From contig CM041292.1 of the NCBI GenBank assembly GCA_023052935.1, positions 139,576,951 to 139,640,950 of the forward strand: a DNA stretch of 64,000 bases, read 5' to 3'. The notes beneath the pieces are model-generated. The model saw only the letters and a program-made list of their open reading frames with translations, had not been told where the DNA came from and searched no databases. Positions 20,949 through 32,867 of this stretch are shown here, piece after piece. The stretch comes from Piezodorus guildinii. Lineage: Eukaryota; Arthropoda; Insecta; Hemiptera; Pentatomidae. The translations under genes and the position numbers were made by a program. The number at the start of each line of letters is the position of its first letter. Positions within the stretch are counted from its first letter, which is position 1.

Positions 20949-21413
20949 ATAAGTACTATAGAATAAAATTTAGTAGCTAAGACCCAGTTTGGTATTGAAA
21001 TATAATACATCAAATATTACTTGCCTTGCCAGAGTGGCCCTCATCTCATCAACTGACTATAATACAAACCAAATTATTATATTCACAACCACCAACCAAA
21101 TTATTATTCATTCATTCATTATTATTCATTTTCGATAATTTTTCCAACAACTTTCTTTACTATTTAGGTAATGAATTGTGGGAACAAGAAATACAAAGCA
21201 TGTCCTTACCTTATTGTTATTTTTTGTTTTGATATAATATCTAAAAAATTACAAGAACTAGAAATATTTTCCCAACACATGTTTTCGCCTGAGAACTGAC
21301 TTAAAACGGCTGCAACACTAAAGGTATAGGCCAGAATTATTTATTCTTAGTTAGTCAAAAAATCACGAAAAATAAAAATGTCTAGCGGACCACATCGAAT
21401 GGGTGGGTGGACC
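19845..21413. mobile_element. Giant foldback element FB2 (second copy, one arm deleted)
   Basis: This is the same family as FB1. The left arm (19845-20990) follows FB1's left arm closely: CAGTTATTATCTATCCTTTT, AAGCTGGTTCCGGAGTT, TTGGCGCGCTATGACAAGG and AGAATAAAATTTAGTAGC. The loop contains CTTGCCAGAGTGGCCCTCAT, the reverse complement of FB1's loop. The right arm (about 21130-21413) is much shorter, with most of its inner part missing. A (TA)n tract lies at 20920-20943. No coding potential. Confidence 0.8.
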
Positions 21414-21429
21414 CATAACTAAAATAAAT

Positions 21430-21690
21430 ATTAAATTTCATGCGATTGTACTTTTGACCCACTATTTTGCTAGACTTGGTGACAAATCCTATAACGTGTC
21501 TTTCTGGAGGAAACACAAATTCAAAACTTTCGGGATCATTATTTCATAGCTAGCTATACAAGTGAAAGTAGAGAAAGAGAGCAATCCCAATTGGGTCGGC
21601 TGCTTAACTTTGCTGAGTTGCTATTAACACACAGCATTCTGAATCATTTCTGAAGACAATATTAAACTAACAAAAAAAAAAAAAAAAAAG
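21430..21690 (+). repeat. Degenerate HLE end followed by repeat D fragment
   Basis: 21430-21575 resembles the HLE right end (TTTGCTAGACTTGG, ATTCAAAACTTTCGGGATCA, a final AAGTGAAAGTA). 21576-21690 resembles repeat D (GGCTGCTTAACTTTGCTGAG, as at 2963-2990). The order HLE then D also occurs at 655-1330. Confidence 0.55.
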
Positions 21691-21970
21691 ATATATTGCT
21701 AAATAATTATATATAGCAATATTACTTACATCGAAATCGGTCATGGAAAATTTACAAATTCAGGCTAGATTGCTTCCATTCGACAAGAATTCTTATAAAT
21801 TGAAACAAATATATCCTTGGACTTGTTCTTACACGTCTTGTAAGGTTCGCTAAATAATTTCCAGGTTACTGGACAAAGATCAGACGTATGATCCGCATCC
21901 AAGAGTTAATGAATCACACACAGTGAAGATATTAAAATATTGCTTTTATTATGAGAACATAATACATGTT

Positions 21971-22215
21971 TGTTTGTTTGTTTATTCGTTTAACGTCACT
22001 TTATGCTGCTATGGCTAATCGGACGATGCTACAGTGGGAATCCTAAATTTTGCCTATCCAGGTTTATTAGGATAGGGATCTTTAACGAGTACCTGACATC
22101 GCACAGGCTCGGGACCAACTTTTTACTCCCATTAAAAACTCCTAGGGCCACCCGCAGGTTTGAACCCATGACCTTTGGCATAGAAAGCTGTTATGCTAGC
22201 AACTACGCTATGGGT
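21971..22215 (-). mobile_element. SINE-A, tRNA-derived, copy with target-site duplication
   Basis: On the minus strand the head reads TAGCGTAGTTGCTAGCATAAC, then a B-box-like GGTTCAAACCTG. Body and tail match the copy at 37137-37421. It lacks about 38 internal bases present there, defining a shorter variant. Flanking 14-bp repeats ACATAATACATGTT at 21957-21970 and 22216-22229 are perfect, proving retroposition at this site. The terminal (TTTG)n/(CAAA)n is the 3' tail. Confidence 0.85.
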
Positions 22216-22229
22216 ACATAATACATGTT

Positions 22230-22760
22230 CTGACTACAATACAGTGAGCTGAGGAGTTGGGCGACTACAAGTGTACATTCCGAGGTCTCCTTCTATGAGT
22301 ATGACACAAGTAAATGTTACAACTAGAGTGATGAGTTTTGAGGATTAAAGGGTATATATAGCATGGGTTTGTAGAGGGGATGAGGAGGCGGCATGGGTAA
22401 CACAAAGCAAGTGCTTCCAGGTGTAGGGTACTGTGTCCTAAGTACAGGTATGTGTTCTTTGTCGGTACTTGGTCAGTCCTTTCTAGGTTTATGGGTGACA
22501 CCCTTAGGTATAGAAAAGGAAGTTATTAATAATTACTCTATATTATTTATTAGTTTAGTCTCATTCTATAACTAAGGAATATCGCCGTTTTGAGAGATGA
22601 CGTAGGCCACGTTCAACGACGAACTCGCCTTTACAGTTCTTTACTCTTCCTCTGGCCATGTAGCTTTTCAACTCGATCCAGGTGTGTTTCAGGAAAGATT
22701 TTTATCATGTATTTTACGCAAAATAACTTCCGTATTTATTTGGTTACAACTGATATTTTT
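22230..22760. other. Spacer, nothing recognised
   Basis: The stretch is moderately GC-rich compared with its surroundings. Open frames on both strands overlap but none has a recognisable motif. Confidence 0.35.
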
Positions 22761-23039
22761 ATAGGTGGAATGATCAGGAGTCAGTCTTCTTTTTTTTTAA
22801 TTTTGATTTTGCCGACGTTTCGGCTCAAGCTAGTGAGCCATCACAGGGCATTACTGAGCCATGTCCAAGCATAAACCCAGTTTTATGCAGGCAGTTTATG
22901 CTTGGCCATAGCTCAGTAATGCCCTGATCATGGCTCACAAGCTTGAGCCGAAACGTCAGCAAAATTAAAATTAAAAAAAAAAGACTGACTCCTGATCATT
23001 CCACCTATAATAGTTTCTACAGTCGACTATACGTCCTCA
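22761..23039. mobile_element. Palindromic element with hammerhead-like core, copy 2
   Basis: Outer arms ATAGGTGGAATGATCAGGAG / complement at 22991-23008 and inner arms GCCGACGTTTCGGCTCAAG / complement make an almost continuous inverted repeat with a short central loop. A 13-bp direct repeat AACTGATATTTTT flanks it (22748-22760 and 23040-23052). That length is typical of target-primed retrotransposition rather than cut-and-paste. Each arm carries a core with helix II GGCTCAC..GAGCC followed by GAAACGTC. The plus copy reads CTGATCA and the minus copy has lost one base of CTGATGA. The minus arm could form a four-base helix I (TGCC with GGCA). No protein is encoded. Confidence 0.65.
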
Positions 23040-23359
23040 ACTGATATTTTTAATGAAATACTTAAGATTTAAAAATTCTGATCTTAGTCATCGATTAAAT
23101 TTAGTTTTTCGGATATTTCAATAACGAAGTATATTTTTTTGTTCATTTTCGAGTTATTGACTAATTATTAGAGAGTGTTTTAATCTCGAGGACTTTGTAA
23201 ATTTTTTTTAAACATACTAACAGTTGGTTTCTTACTAGTTTTTTTTGGTTTCATTTGATCGTTCTCTATTTCGTTCGTGATTTTATTTCATATAATACAT
23301 TTTGAATCCCGAACAGACATAGTTGTCTTAGGACTTCATTCTCATTCCTCCGCAATTCA

Positions 23360-26300
23360 TAGTGAGGATCAAACATTGATGAGTGAAATGGGATTCGTAA
23401 TCATTCCCGACTGACATAAAAGTATTGCACAATTTTTTCAACTGTAGAAAACCAAATTTAATAAATAGATTTGTTAATTTATTTACATATACAATAAATA
23501 CAATTTTAACACTTCACTTATTAGCTACTCATGATAAAAATGATGATCGTTAATTACAGAATAATTATAGAATATAGGCTTGAAAAACATTATTTTATTT
23601 TTCTTTAAAGATAAAGAAAGAACATAAAAAATGTATTGATTTACTGTTGGTGTTCCTTTAGAAAGGAAATAATTTATTATTCAGTATGTTTTCCAAGACT
23701 ATGCTTTGCTGAAGAAACTCTTTTGTCTAAGAATAATAGAGATGGTAGGATTATCAACAAATATTATCTCGACATATCTTGAATAATTTAATAGTTATGA
23801 ACTTTTCAGTTACGCTTGTCAACAAGTGAGTCTGAAAGAAAAAAGAAAAAAACGTAGTATCCCTCCGCTAAATTTCTTATCATAAGATCTCAATCCCAGA
23901 CTTCGTTTATGGTAATAAATTTGTAATGAAGTGAAATGGTTCATAATTTTGTATAACACTCAAAATATATTATCCGAAGTAGCCCATTCAAGTCAGCGTT
24001 TTACCTTGCAAATGGATCGAGTATTTCATTTGATTTTTTTTATATTCTGAGGTAAATATAAAAAATCCAAGTTTTCGACACTGAAAGACTGTGCTGACTC
24101 CAGAGTGCTTTAAAAACCTATTTTTTCATATTTTTTTCTAGAATTCCTGTTTTTCTGATTGGCTCATACAATTATATTGCTTATATTTAGATTTTTAGGG
24201 CAATGAAATAAATATAGAATTTTTTTGAAAATTTGCTAGGTAGGTATTCTTTTGGTACATTTTGACTGGGCTGTAATGAATCTATTGGTATAAATTATTC
24301 GATATTGAAAAAATTCCTAATGCATTCTCTTTACTGACATAAAAGTGATTTCACAATTGTTTCATTTGTGAACCTTAATTAATAATTGGATTTGTGTATT
24401 TTTTAACATTTTACTAATCAATAAACAAATTAAACAACTCCTTTTTTCTACTGCATGTTGAAAGAACCATTCTCAATTACAGAATTTATGATCGATAGCT
24501 TGAAAAACATTATTTATGTCTGACAAAAGAAAAGATGAAGAACAGTTAAGAAAATTGTATATGACTTTTGTTTGGTGTATATTTATAAGGGAAATACTTT
24601 TTTATACAGTATTTTTGGAAACTATGCCTTCTTCAGAAGGAAACTCTTTTTGTCTAAGGTAATAATAGAAATTAGGATTACAAAAATATTAATATCGAAT
24701 AATCTTGAATAATTAATAGTTTTAACTTAAAATTTTCTCATTTTATCTTGTATTTAAATTTTTAGAGTGAAAAAAAATGAAAATAAAGTGTATCCATGCA
24801 TTTTACAATAAGATCTCAATCCAAATTTCGTTTTATGTTAGAATTTGTAATGTAATGAGTGGTCATATATTTTATTATACACTCAAATATATTTGAGTGA
24901 TAGCTCCATTCAATATTTTTACCTTGCAATGGATCGAGTAATTTCATTTGATTTTTTTTATATTGCTTGAGGTAAATTATAAATCGGGTTTGTGTACAAC
25001 TGATATGAGCTTTGCTTTAAAATCCAGAGTGCTTTAAAAACCTATTTTTTCATATTTTTTTCTAGAATTCCTGTTTTTCTGATTGGCTCATACAATTATA
25101 TTGCTTATATTTAGATTTTTAGGGCAATGAAATAAATATAGAATTTTTTGAAAATTTGCTAGGTAGGTATTCTTTTGGTACATTTTGACTGGGCTGTAAT
25201 GAATCTATTGGTTAAAAGATTTATTTCCGTTTTTATATTTTGAAAAAATATCCATAATGCATTTTTTAAAATCCATAAATCAGTGATTTTCCAAAATGAT
25301 CACTTGTGACCTTAATGTTTCACATTGGCACTTTCGTCGGTATTTTTTAACTATTTTACCTGAATTCAATGACGAACAAACAAACAACTCTTTTGTTTTC
25401 TAGGCCGCTTTTCGTTTTCGACGAAGGACACCCATTCCCATTCAGGAGTTTATCTCGGGTTCGATAGTTTTTGAAAACAACATATTTTGTCCTGACAAAA
25501 TCCGAAAACGATGAAATTAAGTTAGATGGAAAAGTTCCTTGTTTACGAATGACAAACTGGCTTTGGTTTGGTGTATAAAGTTTATTTAGGTCCCCGAGAT
25601 CCCTTTCCCTTGCCTAAAGAAGTTTTTGGGAAACAATAGGACACATTCCTTCAAGATAAGGAAACTCTTTGTTTTGCTAGGTCGCTTTGTGTTTTCGTGA
25701 CAGTAAGTGAACACCAACTCTATACTATTGTTTTTATAATTTCCGAATACATTTTTGAAAAAATCACTATTTTGTCTGAACAAAATCGAAAAGAGAAATT
25801 AATTAAGGTAAAATGACCTTGTTTATATGACCAACTGGCTTTCATGGTTTGTATATAATTAAGTTTATTTAGGTTTACCAAGATAACATATATTTCTAAA
25901 TTAATTTTTTGAGGAAACACAATAGAAAATATCCTTTGTAAAAAATCAAAGGGAAACTCTTTTTTCGTACGTAATGTCCATTTTAACGCTTTGATACATT
26001 AATATTAAAATCCAGATCTTACAATAATTTATTTACAAATAGTAATAAATCTTTCTAACATAATAATATAATGTTTTAAACTTAAAATTATTCCTCATTT
26101 ATTATTTATCTTGTATTTTTTTAAATTGTTTCTAGTGAGTGATATAAATTAATTTTTTTTATTGAACTTATTAAATGTTCTACATGCATTTACAATGAAT
26201 GATTTATTGGAAATTGATGTTTTATGCTTCAGAATTAGTAATGTAATTAGTGGCATTATTATTTCTATTATGAATGTCGTGTGAGAAGGTAATATTTGAG

Positions 26301-28270
26301 TAAAGATAGCTCGGGTTTTTGCACTTTAATATTTTTCCTTTTTTTTTTTTACAATTGTTAGTAAATTAAATATTCTTCTTGACCTTATCTTCATCCAGTT
26401 TAACTGCTTGTAGTAGGATGTAATATGTCGATATATTGGGGTTTGTGTTACATTACGTGCAGCTGCATTCTGGGCTCTTTAAAGTCTATTAAATAATTTT
26501 TCCAGATTACTTTTAAATAATCATTACCTAATAGTTTTTCAATTTTTTTCATAGAATTTCTGTTTTCTGAGTCGGATGCGCTATAAATTCATCATATTGC
26601 TATTGTACTAATTCAGATTTTTAGGAAATGAATAAATATAATTTTTGAAAATTTGCTAGGTAGGTATTCTTTTGGTACATTTTGACTGGGCTGTAATGAA
26701 TCTATTGGTTAAAAGATTTATTTCCGTTTTTATATTTTGAAAAAATATCCATAATGCATTTTTTTAAAATCCATAAATCAGTGATTTTCCAAAATGATCA
26801 CTTGTGACCTTAATGTTTCACATTGGCACTTTCGTCGGTATTTTTTAACTATTTTACCTGAATTCAATGACGAACAAACAAACAACTCTTTTGTTTTCTA
26901 GGCCGCTTTTCGTTTTCGACGAAGGACACCCCATTCCCATTCAGGAGTTTATCTCGGGTTCGATAGTTTTTGAAAACAACATATTTTGTCCTGACAAAAT
27001 CCGAAAACGATGAAATTAAGTTAGATGGAAAAGTTCCTTGTTTACGAATGACAAACTGGCTTTGGTTTGGTGTATAAAGTTTATTTAGGTCCCCGAGATC
27101 CCTTTCCCTTGCCTAAAGAAGTTTTTGGGAAACAATAGGACACATTCCTTCAAGATAAGGAAACTCTTTGTTCCTCAGAGTGGCATGACGGTTTGATACT
27201 TTGAATAGAAATTCCAGTGACAAGTTAAGTAATTGAACATCTCAAACTACTGATACTATTTGTTTTTAAATAAAATTTACATAAACAATAAAACAATTCA
27301 GTTTAACAATATTCACTATTTATGTTTAACAATTATTTATATGAAATAGAATAGAATAAAGGTTATTAATGACCTGTTCTATTTAGGACCAACTGGTCCT
27401 CTCTTACAATGAACAGGAATTGTATATACATTTATAGTTAACCTTGATTCAGGTATTTTACGTCATAAATTAATATACATATAATTCTAATATTAATTCT
27501 ATTTGACGGTTAAAACACCATCAGAATAAAATAAAACATCAAACTTAAGATTAAAATAAAAATAAATAAACAAAAAGGGAATTTTAACTCTCTATTATTC
27601 TGTACGCTTAAATGTCTCTAATACTCTTGTATACGCTTTATACATTACATATTTTAATAACACAAAATTTACAATAATTTATTTACAAATAGTAATAAAT
27701 CTTTCTAACATAATAATATAATGTTTTAAACTTAAAATTATTCCTCATTTATTATTTATCTTGTATTTTTTTAAATTGTTTCTAGTGAGTGATATAAATT
27801 AATTTTTTTTTATTGAACTTATTAAATGTTCTACATGCATTTACAATGAATGATTTATTGGAAATTGATGTTTTATGTTTCAGAATTAGTAATGTAATTA
27901 GTGGCATTATTATTTCTATTATGAATGTCGTGTGAGAAGGTAATATTTGAGTAAAGATAGCTCGGGTTTTTGCACTTTAATATTTTTCCTTTTTTTTTTT
28001 TACAATTGTTAGTAAATTAAATATTCTTTCTTGACCTTATCTTCATCCAGTTTAACTGCTTGTAGTAGGATGTAATATGTCGATATATTGGGGTTTGTGT
28101 TACATTACGTGCAGCTGCATTCTGGCTCTTTAAAGTCTATTAAATAATTTTTCTATGATATACATTATTCTGTCATACTAGCATAATTCAGTTACGGCAT
28201 AACCATAGTACTTATCAGGATTTTTCTAATCGGCATAGAAGGCTAAAAATTTTGTTTTCTGAGTCGGAAT
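23360..28270 (+). repeat. Degenerate tandem array with near-identical blocks
   Basis: A complex unit recurs at roughly 0.9-1.6 kb spacing. Three block pairs are almost identical: 24108-24293 with 25026-25213; 25150-25673 with 26646-27172; and 26021-26502 with 27671-28153. Sequence between these blocks is only loosely alike; for example AAACTCTTTTTG-type landmarks occur near 23718, 24640, 25664, 25960 and 27160. There is no coding potential and no RNA features. The mix of near-identity and strong divergence suggests gene conversion, repeated unequal exchange, or errors in assembling an array. Confidence 0.75.
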
Positions 28271-29120
28271 AGCGCTTTATAAATTTCACTGCATATGTGC
28301 TGAGTTTGTACATTCAATGTCAGATTATTACTTATGAAAATGACTAAATTATTTATTTGCGTTTCATACATCAACTCATAAGGTGTTTTTGAAAAAAAAA
28401 AACAATTATATATTATGAGTGATAGTGGATTAATCATTAAATCATTTCTGTATGAAACCATTATCAACATTTTTTACCAAATGAAGAATCACGTTTCTCT
28501 AAAGCGAGTATAGTATGGGTTAAGCAACTTAGGGTTCGATGCGATTCCCTCGTCCAAGTTGACGTCCACAAAGCCGGCCAAAGCACTAAATCAAGAGTAG
28601 AACTCATAAAGCTGTTATGTTGCCTTTATTGATAAAGTTGGCCCTATAAGTGTCGGAAATTCGTCTGATAGCCTCTGCCTCTCGATATTCCCATAATATT
28701 GCCATTGCAACCAATGCCTTAAACAGATGGCGTTGGTTTTTAAAAAAGTTTTCATTTTATGGTCAGATACAAAACAATGAAATTAAAGTATTGCTCAGTT
28801 AAACTTCCGAGAAAATCTACATTAGAGGTAAAGTGCCTGAACATAACAACGTTCTATTAATAATAATAATAAATAAAAACAACAGAGTAGTAGGATATGA
28901 TGTCCTGTGCGGGAAGCTTTTTATTTTGGTGAAGTATGGATTAACGTTCAAGAACTTCTTATCCTAATCTAGGAGAAGGAAGCAGGCAATGCCGGCGGAC
29001 AAAAACAAAAATAGTGAAGAATGAAGAAGAAGGGTGGCAGTCTCGATATCGCGGATATTGTGTGGGATAGAAAATATCGCGGAATTGTTTTGTTATTGGT
29101 CGCAACTACAATACAATACG
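28271..29120. other. Spacer, nothing recognised
   Basis: A GC-richer patch at 28500-28720 and a GAAGAAGAAG-bearing piece near 29015-29035 have no motif that I can name. Confidence 0.35.
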
Positions 29121-29129
29121 AGAATACAT

Positions 29130-29760
29130 CTCAATCCATAATTTGTTCATAGGCTTCCATACTTCTAACAATAGTATCAACCGAAAGGAGTAATACAACG
29201 TTCTAAAAGAACTTGGTATATCTAAAACGTTCGAGATATCAGAACCTCCTAAATACAAATGGGTGAGCGTTAAAATACTTAACAGAAGATTAGAGCTTCT
29301 GAGATATGCTGATGACATAAACATAATGGAACGGTAATTACACGCGGTTTCTGCAGCGTTCCTTGTTCTTGCTGCAATATCTGAGAGATAGGGCCTGGTA
29401 ATAAAATACCAAGATAAAGTAAATGGTATCTAATGAATAGCAGTACGGGGTGAGAAAATCAGATTTGGGAACTACAAATTCCTTATAGTTAACTACTGCA
29501 AAGTATATTTTGAAAATGATTTTCAAGAGAAACAACATCTCATATCAGTAAGTCCAGTATGGCCAACATAATAATTTCTGTTGCTGCTACCTGCATTGGA
29601 GAGCAAGGAAGGTATAGTTGTATAAAACCTTAGTCCGCCCAGTCCCTCATCTTGGGCCATGACATATAGATATTGAGCAAGTCAGATGAATTTACTATTC
29701 AAAATGCATGAGAGGAAGAATGAACGGTTGGGTTATGGAGGAAAAAGAATGGTGAAGAAA
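29130..29760 (+). pseudogene. Heavily decayed RTE-like reverse transcriptase
   Basis: The active-site region LELLRYADDINIM (YADD codons at 29305-29316) is followed in shifting frames by a thumb-like segment. Pieces resembling YKTLVRPVPHLGP appear around 29615-29665. Motif order matches the other RTE-like fragments of the window, but indels and stops are frequent and no endonuclease is visible. The start and end are approximate. Confidence 0.6.
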
Positions 29761-29829
29761 GGCCAATCAGAACATGCAATCTCTTTGAGAAACCCAATAT
29801 TACATAATCTATAAAACTACAAAGTATAA

Positions 29830-29985
29830 AATATGAAGTGACTATGGTTGACTGTGTGTATATATGGGAGAAGTTGGTTCAGGGTGTAGTCAACAGAACA
29901 CACAAGTAAGTATAAAACTTAATTTATTGGTGTCGACGTTTCGGCCTAAATTATAGGCCTTCTTCAGGGCTATAAGAAAAAACCA
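29830..29985 (-). mobile_element. Retroelement fragment with hammerhead-like core
   Basis: Read on the minus strand: GCC, CTGAAGA (29961-29967), one extra base, GGCCTA-TAATT-TAGGCC as a 6-bp stem, then GAAAC (29938-29942) and GTC (29935-29937). This keeps the order and spacing of a hammerhead core with a minimal stem III (the ACGT is self-complementary). Stem I is weak in this copy. The sequence downstream on the minus strand (GACACCAATAAATTAAG and beyond) is shared with 17466-17574; a further small piece lies at 37915-37955. Confidence 0.55.
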
Positions 29986-30519
29986 AAAATAAAAAAAAAC
30001 AAAGACAACAACCAGTAGTGAAATAATTAATAATTTTAAATAATCATTTGTTTAATATTTACTTTGATTCCATTGTTACCGCCAGTTTTAGTTCCTTTTT
30101 TCCCCACCCCGGGCGCCATAATTACTTACTTTCCCCATTGTTGTGACGCCCGCACAGTTCACTCAATTAGTAAGTGCCCATATCTGATTTAAATGTCTCT
30201 CACCCCTTTACCCATTCACTTCCAAAATCTCAACCTTTCCAAATTTTGGTTCTCTTTGAAAATTCAAAGAAAAAAAAAATATTCACAGAGAGATATGTAT
30301 ACACACGTATTCACAATATTTTTATTACGTATGTTTTACACTTTATGAAAGTATGGACATTCTGTACGTCATAGATTTATAACTCTTTTTCTCTCAATGT
30401 TAAAAGTATTTTTTAACTTTATAATGTTTTACATTTTTTCATACTTAATTTTTTAATTTGTCATTAACTACTATTTCACTTTGTTTGTAATTATCAGTAT
30501 AATTTATTTTTCTTATAGA
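29986..30519. other. AT-rich spacer, nothing recognised
   Basis: A short GC-rich patch (30100-30170) and a chance open frame (30174-30374) are the only departures from background. Confidence 0.35.
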
Positions 30520-30695
30520 GACTCTCCTGGGGTATACCTAGCCTCTTCAAAGTGGGAAACAAAAATTGGTGAATACACCTGGCAGCTGAGCGTGATCAAG
30601 GCCTAATCACCTAATTGCACGGCCGTTGGCCTAGAAACAGTACGAATCTCAGTATCTACTTTACCCTAAACCCTCCATGGGTTGTAGAGGTACAG
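30520..30695 (+). repeat. Interspersed repeat E, copy 2
   Basis: This matches 12366-12546 in order and orientation: GGGGTATACCTAGCCTCT, CACCTGGCAGCTGAGCGTGA, AAGGCCTAATCACCTAATTG, GGCCGTTGGC and a CCATGGGTTGTAG end. Nature unknown. Confidence 0.65.
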
Positions 30696-32062
30696 GATTG
30701 TTTTTTTTTAATCATAAATTATATCATAAGCCATTTCATTTTATTTATGTTTTTTAAAACATTTGATTGATATTAACAACTGTTCTTACAATAAGTGAAT
30801 AGGCTAACTACAATTATGGTCTTGAAAATGTCTTAGAACAACCCAGTGGTACCAGCACTTCAATTATTATTTTTTAAATATCTCAGTATGAATACAGGCT
30901 TTTTCTAAAGGTTTGTCATAAAGATAAATTTAGTGTACTATGTATTTCAGATAAAATTTAGCCTGAAATCAACTACTTAATACCTAATGGGATAAATAAA
31001 ATATGTATTTGAGGGAGGGCAGTTGCTGAGTGGTCAGGAGGACTCCAGTTTATGGGGCAGCTTTATGCGGTCTTTCCTGCAATAAAAGGGAATGTGTTAG
31101 CTCCTACCGATAATAACATGGCCTCTCCTCCTCCTTCCTATCTCCTATCGCACCTCTCTTTTGTTACATTCTTCCGTTAGTCTCAATATCTAATGTAACA
31201 ATTCTTAATATTAATTACACCAATTACATAAGCTTATTAACTCATAAAATTTTAATAAAAATTACAATTGATATTTCTATATTGTTTGAAATTGAATTTT
31301 ACCAGACTGGTATGTAGCAAAAGTTATATTTTTGTGTTTAAAAAATATATAGCGAATGCAAGTAGAAAAACGAATTTAAAGTGATATCAGACGCCATTTA
31401 TTTTTATGTGTCTCTCTCTTAATAGGCCCAACTACTCATAGGTTTGACCAATGCTTGACCAAGTATCATTCGTGATTCACCGATGCAAAAATGCATCCAA
31501 GTGCAACTGTCTTCCCATTCCGAACTCCGAGACCGTATCCTCAACTTTTTACAATATTCTCCATCTATTCAACAAGCTTAACTTGTTCGGATGTCACGGG
31601 GTCTTCATTAAGAACTTATTTTGGTATCTGACAGAACCTCATGCTAACGCTAATATCATCATAAAGCTGAACTACTTTCATCCCACTCCCCTTGTTACTT
31701 GTGGTATCTTAGATTTGCTTTTAGGATGTACCCGCATAGCCGGGAGTTTCCAGGAATTTAATATTCGCCTTTGCACTTTCCCTTCAAGAAGGTAAGCACG
31801 TTGTCAGCAACCTAGGTGATGGCATGTAGGAGTGATAGGACTAGTAATAAAGCACAAACAACGCGGTTGCGTGTCTTAACTGTCTCATTTATTCGAAAAC
31901 TGACAGACATACTGGAGTATTCACATCAAGTTATGTTACTGGTCTGATTCCAGCTAAGTTCGCCCGTTCATTGCAACTCTCATGGATATTTATAATACTT
32001 ACATAAACGGTTCAATAAAAATGTAATGAAATAAGACTGCTATTCTAATTATTTTTCTGTTT
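30696..32062. other. Spacer with one unassigned open frame
   Basis: The only sizeable frame, 31451-31795 (114 codons, plus), has moderate GC content and several Cys and His residues near its start (HRCKNASKCNC). I recognise no family. It has no signal peptide or catalytic pattern that I can name, and could be an exon, a decayed transposon frame or chance. 31015-31150 and 31850-31990 are also GC-richer than background without a recognisable feature. Confidence 0.3.
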
Positions 32063-32335
32063 CGGGAACGGGATAGCTCAGTGGGTAGACTATTGGGGTA
32101 CTAGTATTCGAATCGCAGGATTGAGAATATGTGGCAGGTTAATTATTCATTATTTTGTATCAGCCTTGGGTCGACCCTGCAGTTGAAGGCCACCCGAACA
32201 TAGCGAATTCTAAAAGCAATGGGAAAAACTTTAGTCGGTTGAGCTTGATCTCGGCCAACTAAACTTCTTTCACAACTGTCCAGATCATTACTTTGTATTG
32301 AACCCAACAACATTCATTGTTTGTAGCTGAGCAGT
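32063..32335 (+). mobile_element. SINE-B, tRNA-derived
   Basis: An internal RNA polymerase III promoter is clear: A box TAGCTCAGTGG at 32074-32084 (perfect consensus) and B box ATTCGAATC at 32106-32114, at tRNA spacing. The head resembles a tRNA but continues into an unrelated body (CCTTGGGTCGACCCTGCAG, then GGTTGAGCTTGATCTCGGCC). It is therefore a SINE rather than a tRNA gene. The 3' limit is uncertain and I found no target-site duplication. It is unrelated in sequence to SINE-A. Confidence 0.75.
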
Positions 32336-32867
32336 TATTATTGTTAATGAAAAAACGTTTACGTTTATATAAAATTATTAAAGAACCATGAGCCTCTTCC
32401 TGGAGTTCTTAAACAGTAATATGATAACAGTTGAACTAAAAACAAGAAATCCTTTAGGCACGGCTGCAGGCACCTTAATGTTTTTTGTTTTTTTTGTGAA
32501 TCTTGCTTAAGTGTTCCTGAACCTACACAGCTGATGCGTCATTGCAGGAACAGCACATATGTCGTGGAGGACCAGCTGATTCGTATAACTCAGGCTGATA
32601 GTGAACTGCAACCGTTTCTTGAGATTTAACGAGACCCCTATTGTCATTATTTCACTGCTTCAATAATCTAAGTATCCTAATGGTTTATACTAGATGTCCA
32701 ATCAAAAATACAATTGAATAATCAGTCCAGAGATGTAACCATTGGTTTTGATAATTTTCTTTGATTTTTAATTAAACATTTCATTTACTGAATTTTTTTA
32801 GGACGGGAATAAACGTTCTGCTTTAGGCATCTAATTTATAATTTATATTTAAGAATCCAATTGAAAA
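32336..32867. other. AT-rich spacer, nothing recognised
   Basis: I see no feature in this stretch. Confidence 0.35.

Noticed and set aside
22003..22221. Open frame of 72 codons with plausible start
   Set aside because: It lies wholly inside the SINE-A copy on the opposite strand and repeats the SINE consensus.
31451..31795. 114-codon frame as a gene
   Set aside because: No recognised family, no upstream promoter signal and no splice context that I could defend; described as unassigned.
32070..32130. A real tRNA gene
   Set aside because: A and B boxes are good, but the stem-loop arms do not continue and the sequence runs into a longer unrelated body, so a SINE is more likely.
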